A stretch of 64,000 nt of DNA from an uncultured Lysobacterales bacterium (GTDB lineage: Bacteria > Pseudomonadota > Gammaproteobacteria > Xanthomonadales > Xanthomonadaceae): NCBI GenBank assembly GCA_946886865.1, contig CAMPJI010000002.1, forward strand, positions 20,923-84,922, given 5' to 3'. Below the pieces are notes generated by a model that was given only the letters and a program-made list of their open reading frames with translations, ran no database searches and was not told the DNA's origin. The translations under genes were made by a program, and so were the position numbers. Below are positions 9,701 through 19,149 of the stretch, one piece after another (position 1 is the stretch's first letter; each line of letters starts with the position of its first letter).

Positions 9701-9722
9701 GCCCGAAGAAGGAACCCAGCTC

Positions 9723-9801
9723 CTTGTAGGAGCGACGCAAGTCGCGACCGCGGAACACGCGTGCGTCGCCATCGGGGTCCGATCGCGACTCACGCCGCCC
9801 G
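9723..9801. repeat. REP palindrome pair, second copy degenerate
   Basis: A class B REP (TGTAGGAGCGACGCAAGTCG) lies directly after hemE. A decayed inverted partner (GATCGCGACTCACG) follows at about 9778-9795. The pair sits between the convergent hemE and hybrid kinase genes. Confidence 0.75.
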
Positions 9802-9880
9802 CACGGGAACACGGCGGGTATCGCGCAGACGGCGTCCGGTCGACGGATGGCCTCGTGGGTCGAAGCAACACCGTGCGCCG

Positions 9881-12800
9881 TCAGTCGCATACCACCTCGC
9901 CACACGAAGGCGCGCGAGCGCGCGCGGAGGATGAACCGCCCGCCTCCACGCCCTTGATGGCCCGCGCCAGCATGGCGCCGGTGACCGGCTTGCGCACGAA
10001 CCCGTCGAAGCCCGCCTCGCGGGCCTGTGGCTCCGCCTCCGGGTCGGCGCGCGCGGTGATCGCCAGCAGCGGCCCCGCATAGCCCTGCAGCCGCAACTGC
10101 CGCGCCAGCGCCAGTCCGTCCATGCCCGGCAGGTCGAGGTCGAGCAGCGCCAGCTGCGGCGGCAGGCGCGTCGCCTCCACGAGCGCCGCGAGGCCATGCG
10201 GCGCATGGCGCACGCGGTGGCCCTGCGCGCGCAGCAGGCCCGACAGCACGTCGGCCACCGTGGGGTCATCCTCGACCAGCAGGATGTCGCGGCCGGCCGC
10301 ACGACCGGCCGCCGCGGCTTCCGGCTCGGGCAGCGGCGCGCCGGGTGCCCGCGGCAACGGCAGCTCGACGATGAAACGGCTGCCGCGACCCGGCGCGCTC
10401 TCCACGCGGATCGCGCCGCCCATCGCCGCCGCCAGTTCCTGGCTTATCGCCAACCCCAGGCCGCTGCCACCGTATCGACGCTGGGTCGCCTCACCGTCCG
10501 CCTGGGAGAAGCGCTGGAACAGCCGCGCCTGTTGCGCCAGGTCCAACCCGGGCCCGGTGTCGGCAACGGTGAACCGCACCCCGTCGTCGACGGCGTCCAC
10601 GCGCAGGGCCACCTGCCCGCGCTCGGTGAACTTGATCGCGTTGCCCAGCAGGTTGAGCAGGATCTGGCAGACCCGCTTGGCATCGCCCGCCACCACCAGC
10701 GGAACCTCCCCGTCCACGTCGATGCGCAGGGCCAGCCCGCGCTGCCGGGCCAGCGGCGCCATCAGCGCCTCGGCCTCGCGCACCAGCTCGTGCAGGCGGA
10801 ACGGACGCGACTCCAGCTGCATCCGGCCGGCTTCGATGCGCGCCAGGTCGAGCGCATCGTTGACCAGCCGCAGCAGGTGCTCGCCGGCCTGCCGGATCGA
10901 ACGCACCTGGGCCTGCTGGCGTGCATCCAGCGGCGTGTCCAGCAGCAGCTCGCTCATGCCCAGCACGCCCGTCATCGGCGTGCGCACCTCGTGGCCGAGC
11001 GTGGCGAGGAACCGGCTTTTGGCCTCGGAGGCGCGCTGCGCGACCTGGCGCTCGTGCTCGGCGCGCTGCCACGCCAGGCGGCGTCGCTGGCGCTGCCGGT
11101 AGCTAGTCCATGCCATCCACGCCAGCGCGCCGAGCAGCAGCACCGCCGCCGTCCGCGCCGCCGACGTGCGCCACCACGGCGGCTGGATGCGGAAGCGCAC
11201 GGCCTGTACCGCCGAGCGGTTGCCATGCGCGTCGATCCCGCGCGCGTGCAGGGTGTAGCCACCGGGGGCCAAGCCCGCGAGGACGCGATCGGCGCCCTGC
11301 GCGTGCGCCAGCCAGTGCGTGTCGTACCCGTCCAGCCGGGTCTCGTAGCGGTTGCCCGCCGGCGCGTCGAAGGCCAGCAGCCGCAGCTGCACGCGCAGCT
11401 CGCGCGTGCCCGGCGCCAGCGTCCACACCGCCTCGCCGGGCGATCGCGGCGCGGCGCGCCACCCGCCGGCGTGGCGCGTGTCCACGCCCAGGGTCCGCAG
11501 CACCGGCACGTCGGGCGGAGGCTCCGCGCCCCGTGTATCCAGGCGCACGACCGCGCCGTCGGCGGTGGCGGCCAGCAGCCGGCCTGCGCCATCGAGGGCC
11601 AGTGCACGCTTGACGAACTCCTGGCTGGAGAGGCCGTCGTGCAGCCCGAAGTGGCGCACCTGCCCGCGTGCCGGGTCCCACCGGTACAGCCCGCGCAGGC
11701 TGGACACCCAGACGCGCCCCGCCCCGTCGACCTCCAGCCCCGACCCTTCGACCGCCGGAATGCCGGCGTCCGGACCGACCCGGTGCGTCCGATGCCAGCC
11801 ACCGGGGGCCGGCTCGAACCGCTGCAGCCCCTGGAGCCGCTGCAGCCAGAGTGCGCCCCCCGGTTCGAACCCGAACGCGAACACGCGGTCGCTGCCCGGC
11901 AGCCCGTGTTCGCGGATGAGCCGCTCGCGTGCGGGGTCCCAGCGCCACAGGCCTCGCGCGTCGGCCAGCCACAGTCGACCCTGCGGATCGAAGCGCATCG
12001 CCTCGATGTCGGCGGTGCCCAGGCCGTGGGCGCCTGCCGGCCAGCTGCGCCGCACCCGTCCCTCGGCGTCGCGCTGCTGCAGGCCCGCGCCGGCGAAGGC
12101 CGCCCACAGCGTGCCGTCGGGCGCGGCCGCCAGCTGCACCAGCGCGCCGTCCAGGGGCGGGTCGGCCTCGCCCCGCCGCCAACGCCGGACCGCGCCGGTG
12201 CGCGGGTCCAACCGGGCCAGGCCGGAGCGCTGGCCCAGCCACAGCCGTCCCGCGGCGTCGACGGCGGCCGACATCGGCTGCACCCCCTCCAGCGCGCGGC
12301 GCGTTGCGGGCGCCAGCGGCTCGACGCGGCCGTCGTCGTGGAGCCGGTCGATGCCACCGCCGTGACCCACCAGCCAGGCCCCATCGCCGTCCGGCACCAG
12401 CGCGCGGTACAGCGCGTCCGACAGCCCGCCGTCGCCCTGCACGTAGCGCTGGATCCGCTGCCACCCCGGTCGCAGGTAGCCCAGGCCGCTGCCGGCCACC
12501 GGCACCCACAGCCCACCGCCCCGCTGCGTCAACAGCTGGAACAGCGGCCGCACCGGGCCGTGCGTGTCCAACGGCGTCGGCGCCGGCAGGCCGTCGGCCG
12601 GGAGCCGCCATAACTGCCGGGCCGCGGCGATCCAGTGGCCACCGTCACCGTCGTCCACGATGTCGAACACGCTGTTGGGCGCGGCGAACATCGGCGACCA
12701 GGCCGGGGTGTGCCACCGCCCCGCGGTGTCGCGACGGAACACGCCGGTGGAGGCGCCGACCCACAGCCCGTCGGCCAGCGCGCTCACCGAGTACACGACC

Positions 12801-13513
12801 GGCGTCGGCGAGGGGCCGGGCAGCGGCACGCGCTCGAAATCGCGGCCCGTCCACCGGGCCAGCCCGCTCGGGGTCGCCACCCACAGGCGGCCCTCGCCCT
12901 CGGGCTCCAGCGCCAGCACCGTGGCGGACGGCAGGCTGCGCGGGTCGCCCTCGCGCGGGACGTGGCGGGTGATGCGTCCTGACGCCGACACCCGGTGCAG
13001 GCCGCCGTCGTAGGTGCCGAACCACAGCGCACCGCCATGGCTGGCCAGCGCCCACACGTCGTCACTGCCCATCGCCGCGTGCGTGGCCCGGCGGTAGTGC
13101 GCGAAGTTGGCGCGCCGGCGGCCGAGCACACTCAGCCCACGGCCCTCGACCGCCACCCACACGCGGTCGTGCACATCGACGTGGACCGCGGTGACGTAGT
13201 TGCCCGGCAACGACCCGGGCGCGTCGGGGTCGTGGCGCCACGTGCGCACCTCGACGCCGTCGTAGCGCGCCAGCCCGTCGCTGGTCGCCAGCCACAGGTA
13301 GCCATTGCGGTCGCGCGCCAGGCCGTTGATGTTGCTGGACGGCAACCCGTCGGCGACGCCCAGCAGGCGAGGCCTGGGGGTCTCCGGGCCGGCCGCGCGC
13401 GCCAGGGTCACGGCGGCGCAGGCCACGGCGGCCAGGGCCGCACGCCACGCCAGCGCACGCAGGCGGCGCGCACGGTACGGGGGCCGGGAGGTGTTCTGCA
13501 GATCGCTTCGCAT
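9881..13513 (-). CDS. Hybrid sensor histidine kinase with two-component propeller domain
   Basis: A 1210-residue membrane sensor of the one-component hybrid type. In order: signal peptide or first helix (about 15-40), about 700 residues of repeated WLATSDGLARYDG-like units forming a periplasmic propeller, a Y_Y_Y-type domain (YETRLDGYDTHWLAHAQG), a transmembrane helix near residue 790, HisKA with the phospho-histidine in GHEVRTPMTG (about H841), HATPase_c (ADTGPGLDLAQQARLFQRFSQAD, GSGLGLAIS), and a C-terminal receiver with DLDLPGMDG (acceptor about D1125). No output domain is fused and no regulator is adjacent, so phosphotransfer probably goes elsewhere. The start at 13513 gives a clean signal peptide; upstream extension to 13780 is doubtful. 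Confidence 0.92.
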   Translation of the reverse strand: MRSDLQNTSRPPYRARRLRALAWRAALAAVACAAVTLARAAGPETPRPRLLGVADGLPSSNINGLARDRNGYLWLATSDGLARYDGVEVRTWRHDPDAPGSLPGNYVTAVHVDVHDRVWVAVEGRGLSVLGRRRANFAHYRRATHAAMGSDDVWALASHGGALWFGTYDGGLHRVSASGRITRHVPREGDPRSLPSATVLALEPEGEGRLWVATPSGLARWTGRDFERVPLPGPSPTPVVYSVSALADGLWVGASTGVFRRDTAGRWHTPAWSPMFAAPNSVFDIVDDGDGGHWIAAARQLWRLPADGLPAPTPLDTHGPVRPLFQLLTQRGGGLWVPVAGSGLGYLRPGWQRIQRYVQGDGGLSDALYRALVPDGDGAWLVGHGGGIDRLHDDGRVEPLAPATRRALEGVQPMSAAVDAAGRLWLGQRSGLARLDPRTGAVRRWRRGEADPPLDGALVQLAAAPDGTLWAAFAGAGLQQRDAEGRVRRSWPAGAHGLGTADIEAMRFDPQGRLWLADARGLWRWDPARERLIREHGLPGSDRVFAFGFEPGGALWLQRLQGLQRFEPAPGGWHRTHRVGPDAGIPAVEGSGLEVDGAGRVWVSSLRGLYRWDPARGQVRHFGLHDGLSSQEFVKRALALDGAGRLLAATADGAVVRLDTRGAEPPPDVPVLRTLGVDTRHAGGWRAAPRSPGEAVWTLAPGTRELRVQLRLLAFDAPAGNRYETRLDGYDTHWLAHAQGADRVLAGLAPGGYTLHARGIDAHGNRSAVQAVRFRIQPPWWRTSAARTAAVLLLGALAWMAWTSYRQRQRRRLAWQRAEHERQVAQRASEAKSRFLATLGHEVRTPMTGVLGMSELLLDTPLDARQQAQVRSIRQAGEHLLRLVNDALDLARIEAGRMQLESRPFRLHELVREAEALMAPLARQRGLALRIDVDGEVPLVVAGDAKRVCQILLNLLGNAIKFTERGQVALRVDAVDDGVRFTVADTGPGLDLAQQARLFQRFSQADGEATQRRYGGSGLGLAISQELAAAMGGAIRVESAPGRGSRFIVELPLPRAPGAPLPEPEAAAAGRAAGRDILLVEDDPTVADVLSGLLRAQGHRVRHAPHGLAALVEATRLPPQLALLDLDLPGMDGLALARQLRLQGYAGPLLAITARADPEAEPQAREAGFDGFVRKPVTGAMLARAIKGVEAGGSSSARARAPSCGEVVCD

Positions 13514-13703
13514 ACCCGCTCCATGGGTGGTCAGCGCGGCGCGGCCGCGCGCAGCGGCGTCCTGCCGGTGCGGAGCGATAGCCTCGGGGATCGCGCGGCC
13601 GCCCGCAACCCGTCGTGACGCTGCGTTGCGCCGGGCGTGCATGGCGGGGGCCGCTGGGCCTAGTATCGTGGCCCGCGACGACCCGCCCGGTTCGAGAAGC
13701 CCG

Positions 13704-14510
13704 ATGCGTCCAGCGCCCCGCACCGCCGTGATCCCCCTGCTCGCTTCCCTGCTCGCCGCGCTGGCCGCCGCACCAGCCACCGCCGAGGAAGCCGAGCCCT
13801 ACGCCATCGACCCGGTGCACACGCGGGTGATGTTCGCGGTCGGGCACGCCGGATTTTCCAGTGCGTTGGGCACGGTGTCGGGCAGCACCGGCGCGCTGCT
13901 GTTCGACCCCGAGGACTGGACCACCGCGCGCCTGGACGTGCGCGTGCCGGTGGCCGCGCTCGACCTGGGCGACGACGGCTGGAACCGCGCCACGCTGGCG
14001 CGCAACCTGCTCGACGCGCAGCAATACCCCGAGGCCCGCTTCGTATCCCGCGAGGTGACCCCGGTCGGCGAAGACACGGCACGCGCCTGCGGCGAGTTGA
14101 CCCTGCGCGGGGTCACCCGGCCGCTGTGCATGGACGTCACGCTCAATGCGCTCAAGCGCCACCCGATGCCGCCGTTCCGCCGCACCGCCGGGTTCTCCGC
14201 CACCGCCACGCTCAGCCGTGCCGACTACGGCATCACCGCATGGCAGTCGGTGATCGGCGACGAAGTGGCGCTGCGCATCGAAGCCGAAGCGGTGCGGGAC
14301 AACGATGCGATGGCGGCGTTCGGGCCCCCGCCGGCACCGGCAGACGGGCCGGCCGGCGCACCGCCCGCTTCAACGGAGCCCGCTTCAACGGAGCCCGCTT
14401 CAACCGAGCCCACTTCAACCGAGCCCGCGCCCGCCGCACCGGAGATCTCCCGTAACGAAGCCGACTCGCGCGCCGATCCGCCACCCGACCCTGTCGAGCC
14501 CACGCCATGA
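13704..14510 (+). CDS. YceI family protein with C-terminal STEP-rich repeats
   Basis: A 268-residue periplasmic lipocalin-like YceI protein, a family that binds isoprenoid lipids such as polyprenols. Signal peptide to about residue 28 (LLASLLAALAAAPATA), then the YceI domain (YAIDPVHTRVMFAVGHAGFS, ELTLRGVTRPLCMDV). Unlike the second YceI gene downstream, it carries a C-terminal low-complexity extension of about 60 residues including four ASTEP/TSTEP units. Its stop overlaps the cytochrome b561 ATG by 4 bp. A -10-like TAGTAT at 13661 may be its promoter. Function is probably linked to the membrane cytochrome. Confidence 0.88.
   Translation: MRPAPRTAVIPLLASLLAALAAAPATAEEAEPYAIDPVHTRVMFAVGHAGFSSALGTVSGSTGALLFDPEDWTTARLDVRVPVAALDLGDDGWNRATLARNLLDAQQYPEARFVSREVTPVGEDTARACGELTLRGVTRPLCMDVTLNALKRHPMPPFRRTAGFSATATLSRADYGITAWQSVIGDEVALRIEAEAVRDNDAMAAFGPPPAPADGPAGAPPASTEPASTEPASTEPTSTEPAPAAPEISRNEADSRADPPPDPVEPTP
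14366..14425 (+). repeat. Four 15-bp tandem repeats in yceI-like gene
   Basis: The unit CGCTTCAACGGAGCC occurs four times in direct tandem; units 3 and 4 each differ by one or two bases. In frame it encodes the pentapeptide ASTEP or TSTEP. Copy-number change would alter tail length without a frameshift. Confidence 0.92.
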
Positions 14511-15067
14511 CCCTCAAGAACACCGACCAGCGCTGGGGCGCGGTCAGCCAGTGGCTGCACTGGACCGTGGTGCTGCTGATCATCGGTCTGGCCACCGTCG
14601 GCCTGCTGATGACGGAGATGCCCAACTCGCCACGCAAGATCGAGATCTACGCGCTGCACAAGTCGTTCGGGCTGACGGTGCTGGCACTGGCGGCGATCCG
14701 CCTGGCGTGGCGGCTGTATGCGGGCACGCCGGCGCCCGTGCCCGGCACGCCCCGCTGGCAGGCGCGCATCGCCTCGCTCACGCATGCGCTGCTGTACGGG
14801 GTGCTGTTCGCCATGCCGCTGACCGGTTGGCTGTTCAATTCCGCGGCCGGCTATCCGCTGCAATTCTTCGGCCTGTTCAACCTGCCGGCGCTGACCGGCA
14901 GCGACGAGGCGTTGCGCGAGACGGCGCTGTCACTGCACGAGGGCGGCTTCTGGGTGCTGCTGGCGCTGGTGGTGCTGCATGCAGGTGCCGCGTTCTACCA
15001 TCACCTGTTCCTGGAAGACGCGACCCTGCGGCGGATGCTGCCGGGCCGCCGCCCGCCGTCGTCCTGA
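14507..15067 (+). CDS. Cytochrome b561-type di-haem membrane protein
   Basis: A 186-residue protein with four hydrophobic helices of the bacterial cytochrome b561 family, which carries electrons across the inner membrane. Histidine ligand candidates are in QWLHWTVVLLIIG, YALHKSFGLTVLALA, SLTHALLYGVLFAMPLTGW and ALVVLHAGAAFYHHLF. ATGA overlap with the preceding YceI gene and an 11-bp gap to the next YceI gene indicate one operon. YceI/b561 pairs are widespread and are thought to act in isoprenoid quinone-related redox chemistry, but the electron partners are not known. Confidence 0.92.
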   Translation: MTLKNTDQRWGAVSQWLHWTVVLLIIGLATVGLLMTEMPNSPRKIEIYALHKSFGLTVLALAAIRLAWRLYAGTPAPVPGTPRWQARIASLTHALLYGVLFAMPLTGWLFNSAAGYPLQFFGLFNLPALTGSDEALRETALSLHEGGFWVLLALVVLHAGAAFYHHLFLEDATLRRMLPGRRPPSS

Positions 15068-15078
15068 CCGGAGTCGCC

Positions 15079-15648
15079 ATGACCACGCTGCATACCCGCG
15101 CCCATGCCATCGCCCTGTCCGCACTGGCGCTGCTTGCCGCCCCGCTGGTGCACGCCGCCGATTACGTGCAGGCGCCGGGGTCGGTGCTGACGTTCGCCAC
15201 CGAATACCAGGGCGAAGTCTTCGTCGGACGCTTCCCGACGTTCGAGACGCGCATCCGCTTCGACCCCGCGCAGCCGCAGGCCGGCACGCTGGACGTCACC
15301 ATCGGGCTGGCCGGCGCGGACACCGACAACATCGAACGCGACGAGACCCTGCAGGGCGCGGATTTCTTCAACGTCGCGCGCTTCCCGCAGGCGCGCTACA
15401 CGGCGCGCGGGTTCCGCAAACTCGACGGCAACCGCTACGCGGCCGACGGCACGCTGGAGCTGCGCGGCGTCAGCAAGCCGGTCACGCTGACCTTCGAGTG
15501 GACGCCCGGCGCGCGCCCGGTGCTGGCCGGCAAGGCCACCGTGTCACGGCTGGCGCACAACGTCGGCGGCGGCGACTGGGCCGACACCGAACTGCTGCCC
15601 GACGCCGTGGCCGTCAGCACGCGCGTGAACCTGCAGCCTGCAAAGTAA
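15079..15648 (+). CDS. YceI family periplasmic protein
   Basis: A 189-residue YceI protein with a clear signal peptide (ALSALALLAAPLVHAA) and the full beta-barrel domain: SVLTFATEYQGEVFVGRFPTF, ADFFNVARFPQARYTA, GTLELRGVSKPVTLTF and TELLPDAVAVSTRVNL. Third gene in the YceI-b561-YceI operon. It lacks the repeat tail of the first copy. Expected to bind a polyisoprenoid lipid in the periplasm. Confidence 0.92.
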   Translation: MTTLHTRAHAIALSALALLAAPLVHAADYVQAPGSVLTFATEYQGEVFVGRFPTFETRIRFDPAQPQAGTLDVTIGLAGADTDNIERDETLQGADFFNVARFPQARYTARGFRKLDGNRYAADGTLELRGVSKPVTLTFEWTPGARPVLAGKATVSRLAHNVGGGDWADTELLPDAVAVSTRVNLQPAK

Positions 15649-15661
15649 TCGGCGCCTGCTC

Positions 15662-15817
15662 CTGTAGGAGCGGCTTCAGCCGCGATCCAGAAGCGGGTGC
15701 CCAAGGCGCACCCCGATTACGACGCCTCATCATTTCCGTTGTAGGAGCGACGTAAGTCGCGACCGCGCAGGGGTCCGGGAACAAGAAAAGCTCGCGACTC
15801 ACGTCGCTCCTACAACG
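15662..15817. repeat. Three REP palindromes
   Basis: One class A REP (TGTAGGAGCGGCTTCAGCCG) at about 15664-15687, one class B REP at 15739-15764 and an inverted class B REP at 15790-15815. They separate the convergent YceI and glutaredoxin-like genes. Confidence 0.88.
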
Positions 15818-15851
15818 AAGCGATTCCGCAGGCGCCGCAGCAGAAGCGGAA

Positions 15852-16106
15852 TCACCCGCCCAGGAAGCCCCGCAACCGCGCCTCATCGAACGGCCAGTCC
15901 AGCTCCACCTCCCGCTCCACATCCCGCAATACAGGCACGCGGATGCCGTAGCGGTCTTCCAGCGCCGCATCGTCATCGATGAACACGCTGTCGAACTCCG
16001 GCACGCGCGCCGCCGCCAGCACGTCCAGTGCGAGGTCGCACAGGTGGCAGTCGTCGCGCTGGAACAGCACCAGGCGCGGTGGCGTAGCGGCGGCGGAATC
16101 GCTCAC
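15852..16106 (-). CDS. Glutaredoxin-like (DUF836) thiol protein
   Basis: An 84-residue thioredoxin-fold protein. It opens with the strand [13 protein letters not shown], containing a CHLC redox pair, and ends with the [21 protein letters not shown] segment with the cis-proline (VPVL). This is the DUF836 glutaredoxin-like group; substrate is unknown. I place the start at the GTG at 16106, which gives the usual family length. The frame stays open to 16193 but would overlap the sdaA promoter region. Confidence 0.72.
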   Translation of the reverse strand: MSDSAAATPPRLVLFQRDDCHLCDLALDVLAAARVPEFDSVFIDDDAALEDRYGIRVPVLRDVEREVELDWPFDEARLRGFLGG

Positions 16107-16218
16107 GGGGACGGGGCTCACGATGCGCGTGCGTACGGCGGGGCCGCCGGCACGGGCGCGTAGAATAACGGGCGCAGCGGCGCCCAGCCGCACCCCACCG
16201 CCGCACTTGGAGTACTGC

Positions 16219-17601
<1,383 letters not shown>

Positions 17602-17621
17602 AGTCATCCATGGAAAGCTGA

Positions 17622-18455
17622 ATGTCAGAGCCCGCAGCCACACTTTTGAGCCTTCCCACACTTCTCTGGTCAGGTGTCATTGCAGCCCTGATCTCCCTCG
17701 GCGGAATTATCGCCGCCAACAGGAGCAGCGAGCGTAGATTGCGCACGCAGCTGAGACACGACTCAGCGGAAAAGCAGAGGGACCGGATAGCGGCTCTGCG
17801 TAAGGAAGTCTACCTCCAGCTCTTTGAAGAGATGTCAGCGGTTTCAGTCCATCTGGGAACGCTTGCTGCCAAGAACCCAGCCACTGAAAACCTCAGCGCC
17901 CCACTACAGGGGCTTATGTCGCAGCTCGGGAAGGTGCAGCTCATTGGCACTCAGCAAACGGCATTGCTTGCAGGCGAGCTGTCCAATCTTTACGGGGAGT
18001 CTTTGTTTCGTTTGATCTTGGCTGCAAAGCCTATGCACGAACTAAAGATAGATATAGAAATTTCTGACAACGCCTTTCAGGAAAGCATGGCGCAGGCGCA
18101 ACGTGTCATATCAGAAAGGCGGGCTCTTCTTGAATCCGGAAATGCTGACCATAAGAAGCTCGCGTCTTTACAAGCTTCGCTAGATCTCTTCACAGAGCGG
18201 TACGAAGAAAGCTTGGAGAAGCGCTCGCAGGCTTGGGATGACTACAACTGCTTGCAGAAGCCGTTCTTGAATGCAGTCCTTGCAGAACTTCAAGTCGTTG
18301 GACCCGCGCAGGCTGTGTTGATGGCCGCGATGCGCGATGAAATTGGACTCACGTCCGATTCCGACTTCATGCTCGAGCGACTGAAGGAGACGCAACGCCG
18401 CGTAGGCGCCGCCGCTGACAGCGTACTAGATAGCTTGGAGTCGGATGGGGATTGA
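17622..18455 (+). CDS. Unknown membrane-anchored coiled-coil protein in a low-GC islet
   Basis: I do not recognise this 277-residue protein. One N-terminal transmembrane helix ([18 protein letters not shown], about residues 15-33) is followed by a long charged, mostly helical region likely to form coiled coils ([31 protein letters not shown]), so it is probably anchored in the inner membrane facing the cytosol. Base composition is clearly less GC-rich and codon use differs from its neighbours, with A/T third positions common, which indicates horizontal acquisition. It follows sdaA by 20 bp but is probably not functionally linked. Confidence 0.75.
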   Translation: MSEPAATLLSLPTLLWSGVIAALISLGGIIAANRSSERRLRTQLRHDSAEKQRDRIAALRKEVYLQLFEEMSAVSVHLGTLAAKNPATENLSAPLQGLMSQLGKVQLIGTQQTALLAGELSNLYGESLFRLILAAKPMHELKIDIEISDNAFQESMAQAQRVISERRALLESGNADHKKLASLQASLDLFTERYEESLEKRSQAWDDYNCLQKPFLNAVLAELQVVGPAQAVLMAAMRDEIGLTSDSDFMLERLKETQRRVGAAADSVLDSLESDGD

Positions 18456-18505
18456 AAAGCCAGTCAACTCCTCGACCTGCCTGCTTTTTCTTGACGGTGC
18501 ACTAC

Positions 18506-18865
18506 ATGAATCTTGAGCGCCTGGTTCCGATGCAACCCGTCAGCCATCTGGCGGCCAGCGTGGCGTTCTACGAAAAGCTCGGCTTCACCGTCGAGGAGCG
18601 CAACGACGGTTGGGGCTGGGCGCGGATGCGGTGCGGGGTCTGCGAACTGATGCTCGACACCTCGATCAACCTGCATGGCGGCATACCGCGGATCGCGGTG
18701 CTGTACCTGTACCCCGATGACGTGCGGGCGTTCCATCGCGCCGCACGCGACAACGGGCTGCCGGTGCCGGAGTTGGAGTCGACCTTCTACGGCATGACCG
18801 AGTTCCGGCTGGACGACCCTGACGGCAACCGGCTCTGGATCGGGCAGGCGCAGGGCGGCGGCTGA
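18506..18865 (+). CDS. VOC family (glyoxalase/bleomycin-resistance fold) protein
   Basis: A 119-residue protein with the paired beta-alpha-beta-beta-beta units of the vicinal oxygen chelate fold. The pattern HLAASVAFYEKLGFTVEER, RCGVCELMLDT and GMTEFRLDDPDGNRLWIGQ is typical. Candidate metal ligands are a histidine near the start and the late glutamate in TEFRLDDPDG. It most resembles small bleomycin-resistance-type proteins; the substrate cannot be read from the sequence. ATG 18506 is preferred over GTG/ATG positions upstream, which would extend into the preceding gene. Confidence 0.8.
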   Translation: MNLERLVPMQPVSHLAASVAFYEKLGFTVEERNDGWGWARMRCGVCELMLDTSINLHGGIPRIAVLYLYPDDVRAFHRAARDNGLPVPELESTFYGMTEFRLDDPDGNRLWIGQAQGGG

Positions 18866-18889
18866 CAGCGCCTCGGCTCGCGCGATCCC

Positions 18890-19047
18890 GTCTCCCCTCG
18901 GGGAGGGCACCCGACGGGCGGGCGAGGGTTCGGTGGAGCCGGGGACGGTGGCCGACTCGACCGGCTGACACCCGGCATTGTTGGATGAGAAATCTGTTGC
19001 TTCGCCGAACCCTCACCGCACCCCCGCTCCCCCGAGGAGCGGGGCTC
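18890..19047. repeat. Palindromic repeat element with inverted arms
   Basis: Two arms of about 45-50 bp are inverted relative to each other. Each consists of a stem-loop (left CTCCCCTCGGGGAG; right CGCTCCCCCGAGGAGCG) next to a segment that reads GAGGGTTCGG on one strand. The left arm also contains CCCGACGGGCGGGCGAGGG, resembling a common Xanthomonadaceae intergenic repeat. A related element is present inside homoserine dehydrogenase at 23264-23442. Confidence 0.7.
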
Positions 19048-19149
19048 ATCAGTGATATCGCGGTCGTCCACGTTGGGCGCGCCATCAAGCCGTCATCCGA
19101 AACGGCACAGCTCTTGCCTTGATCAGGCAAAGCCCTGTCCGGAACGCCC

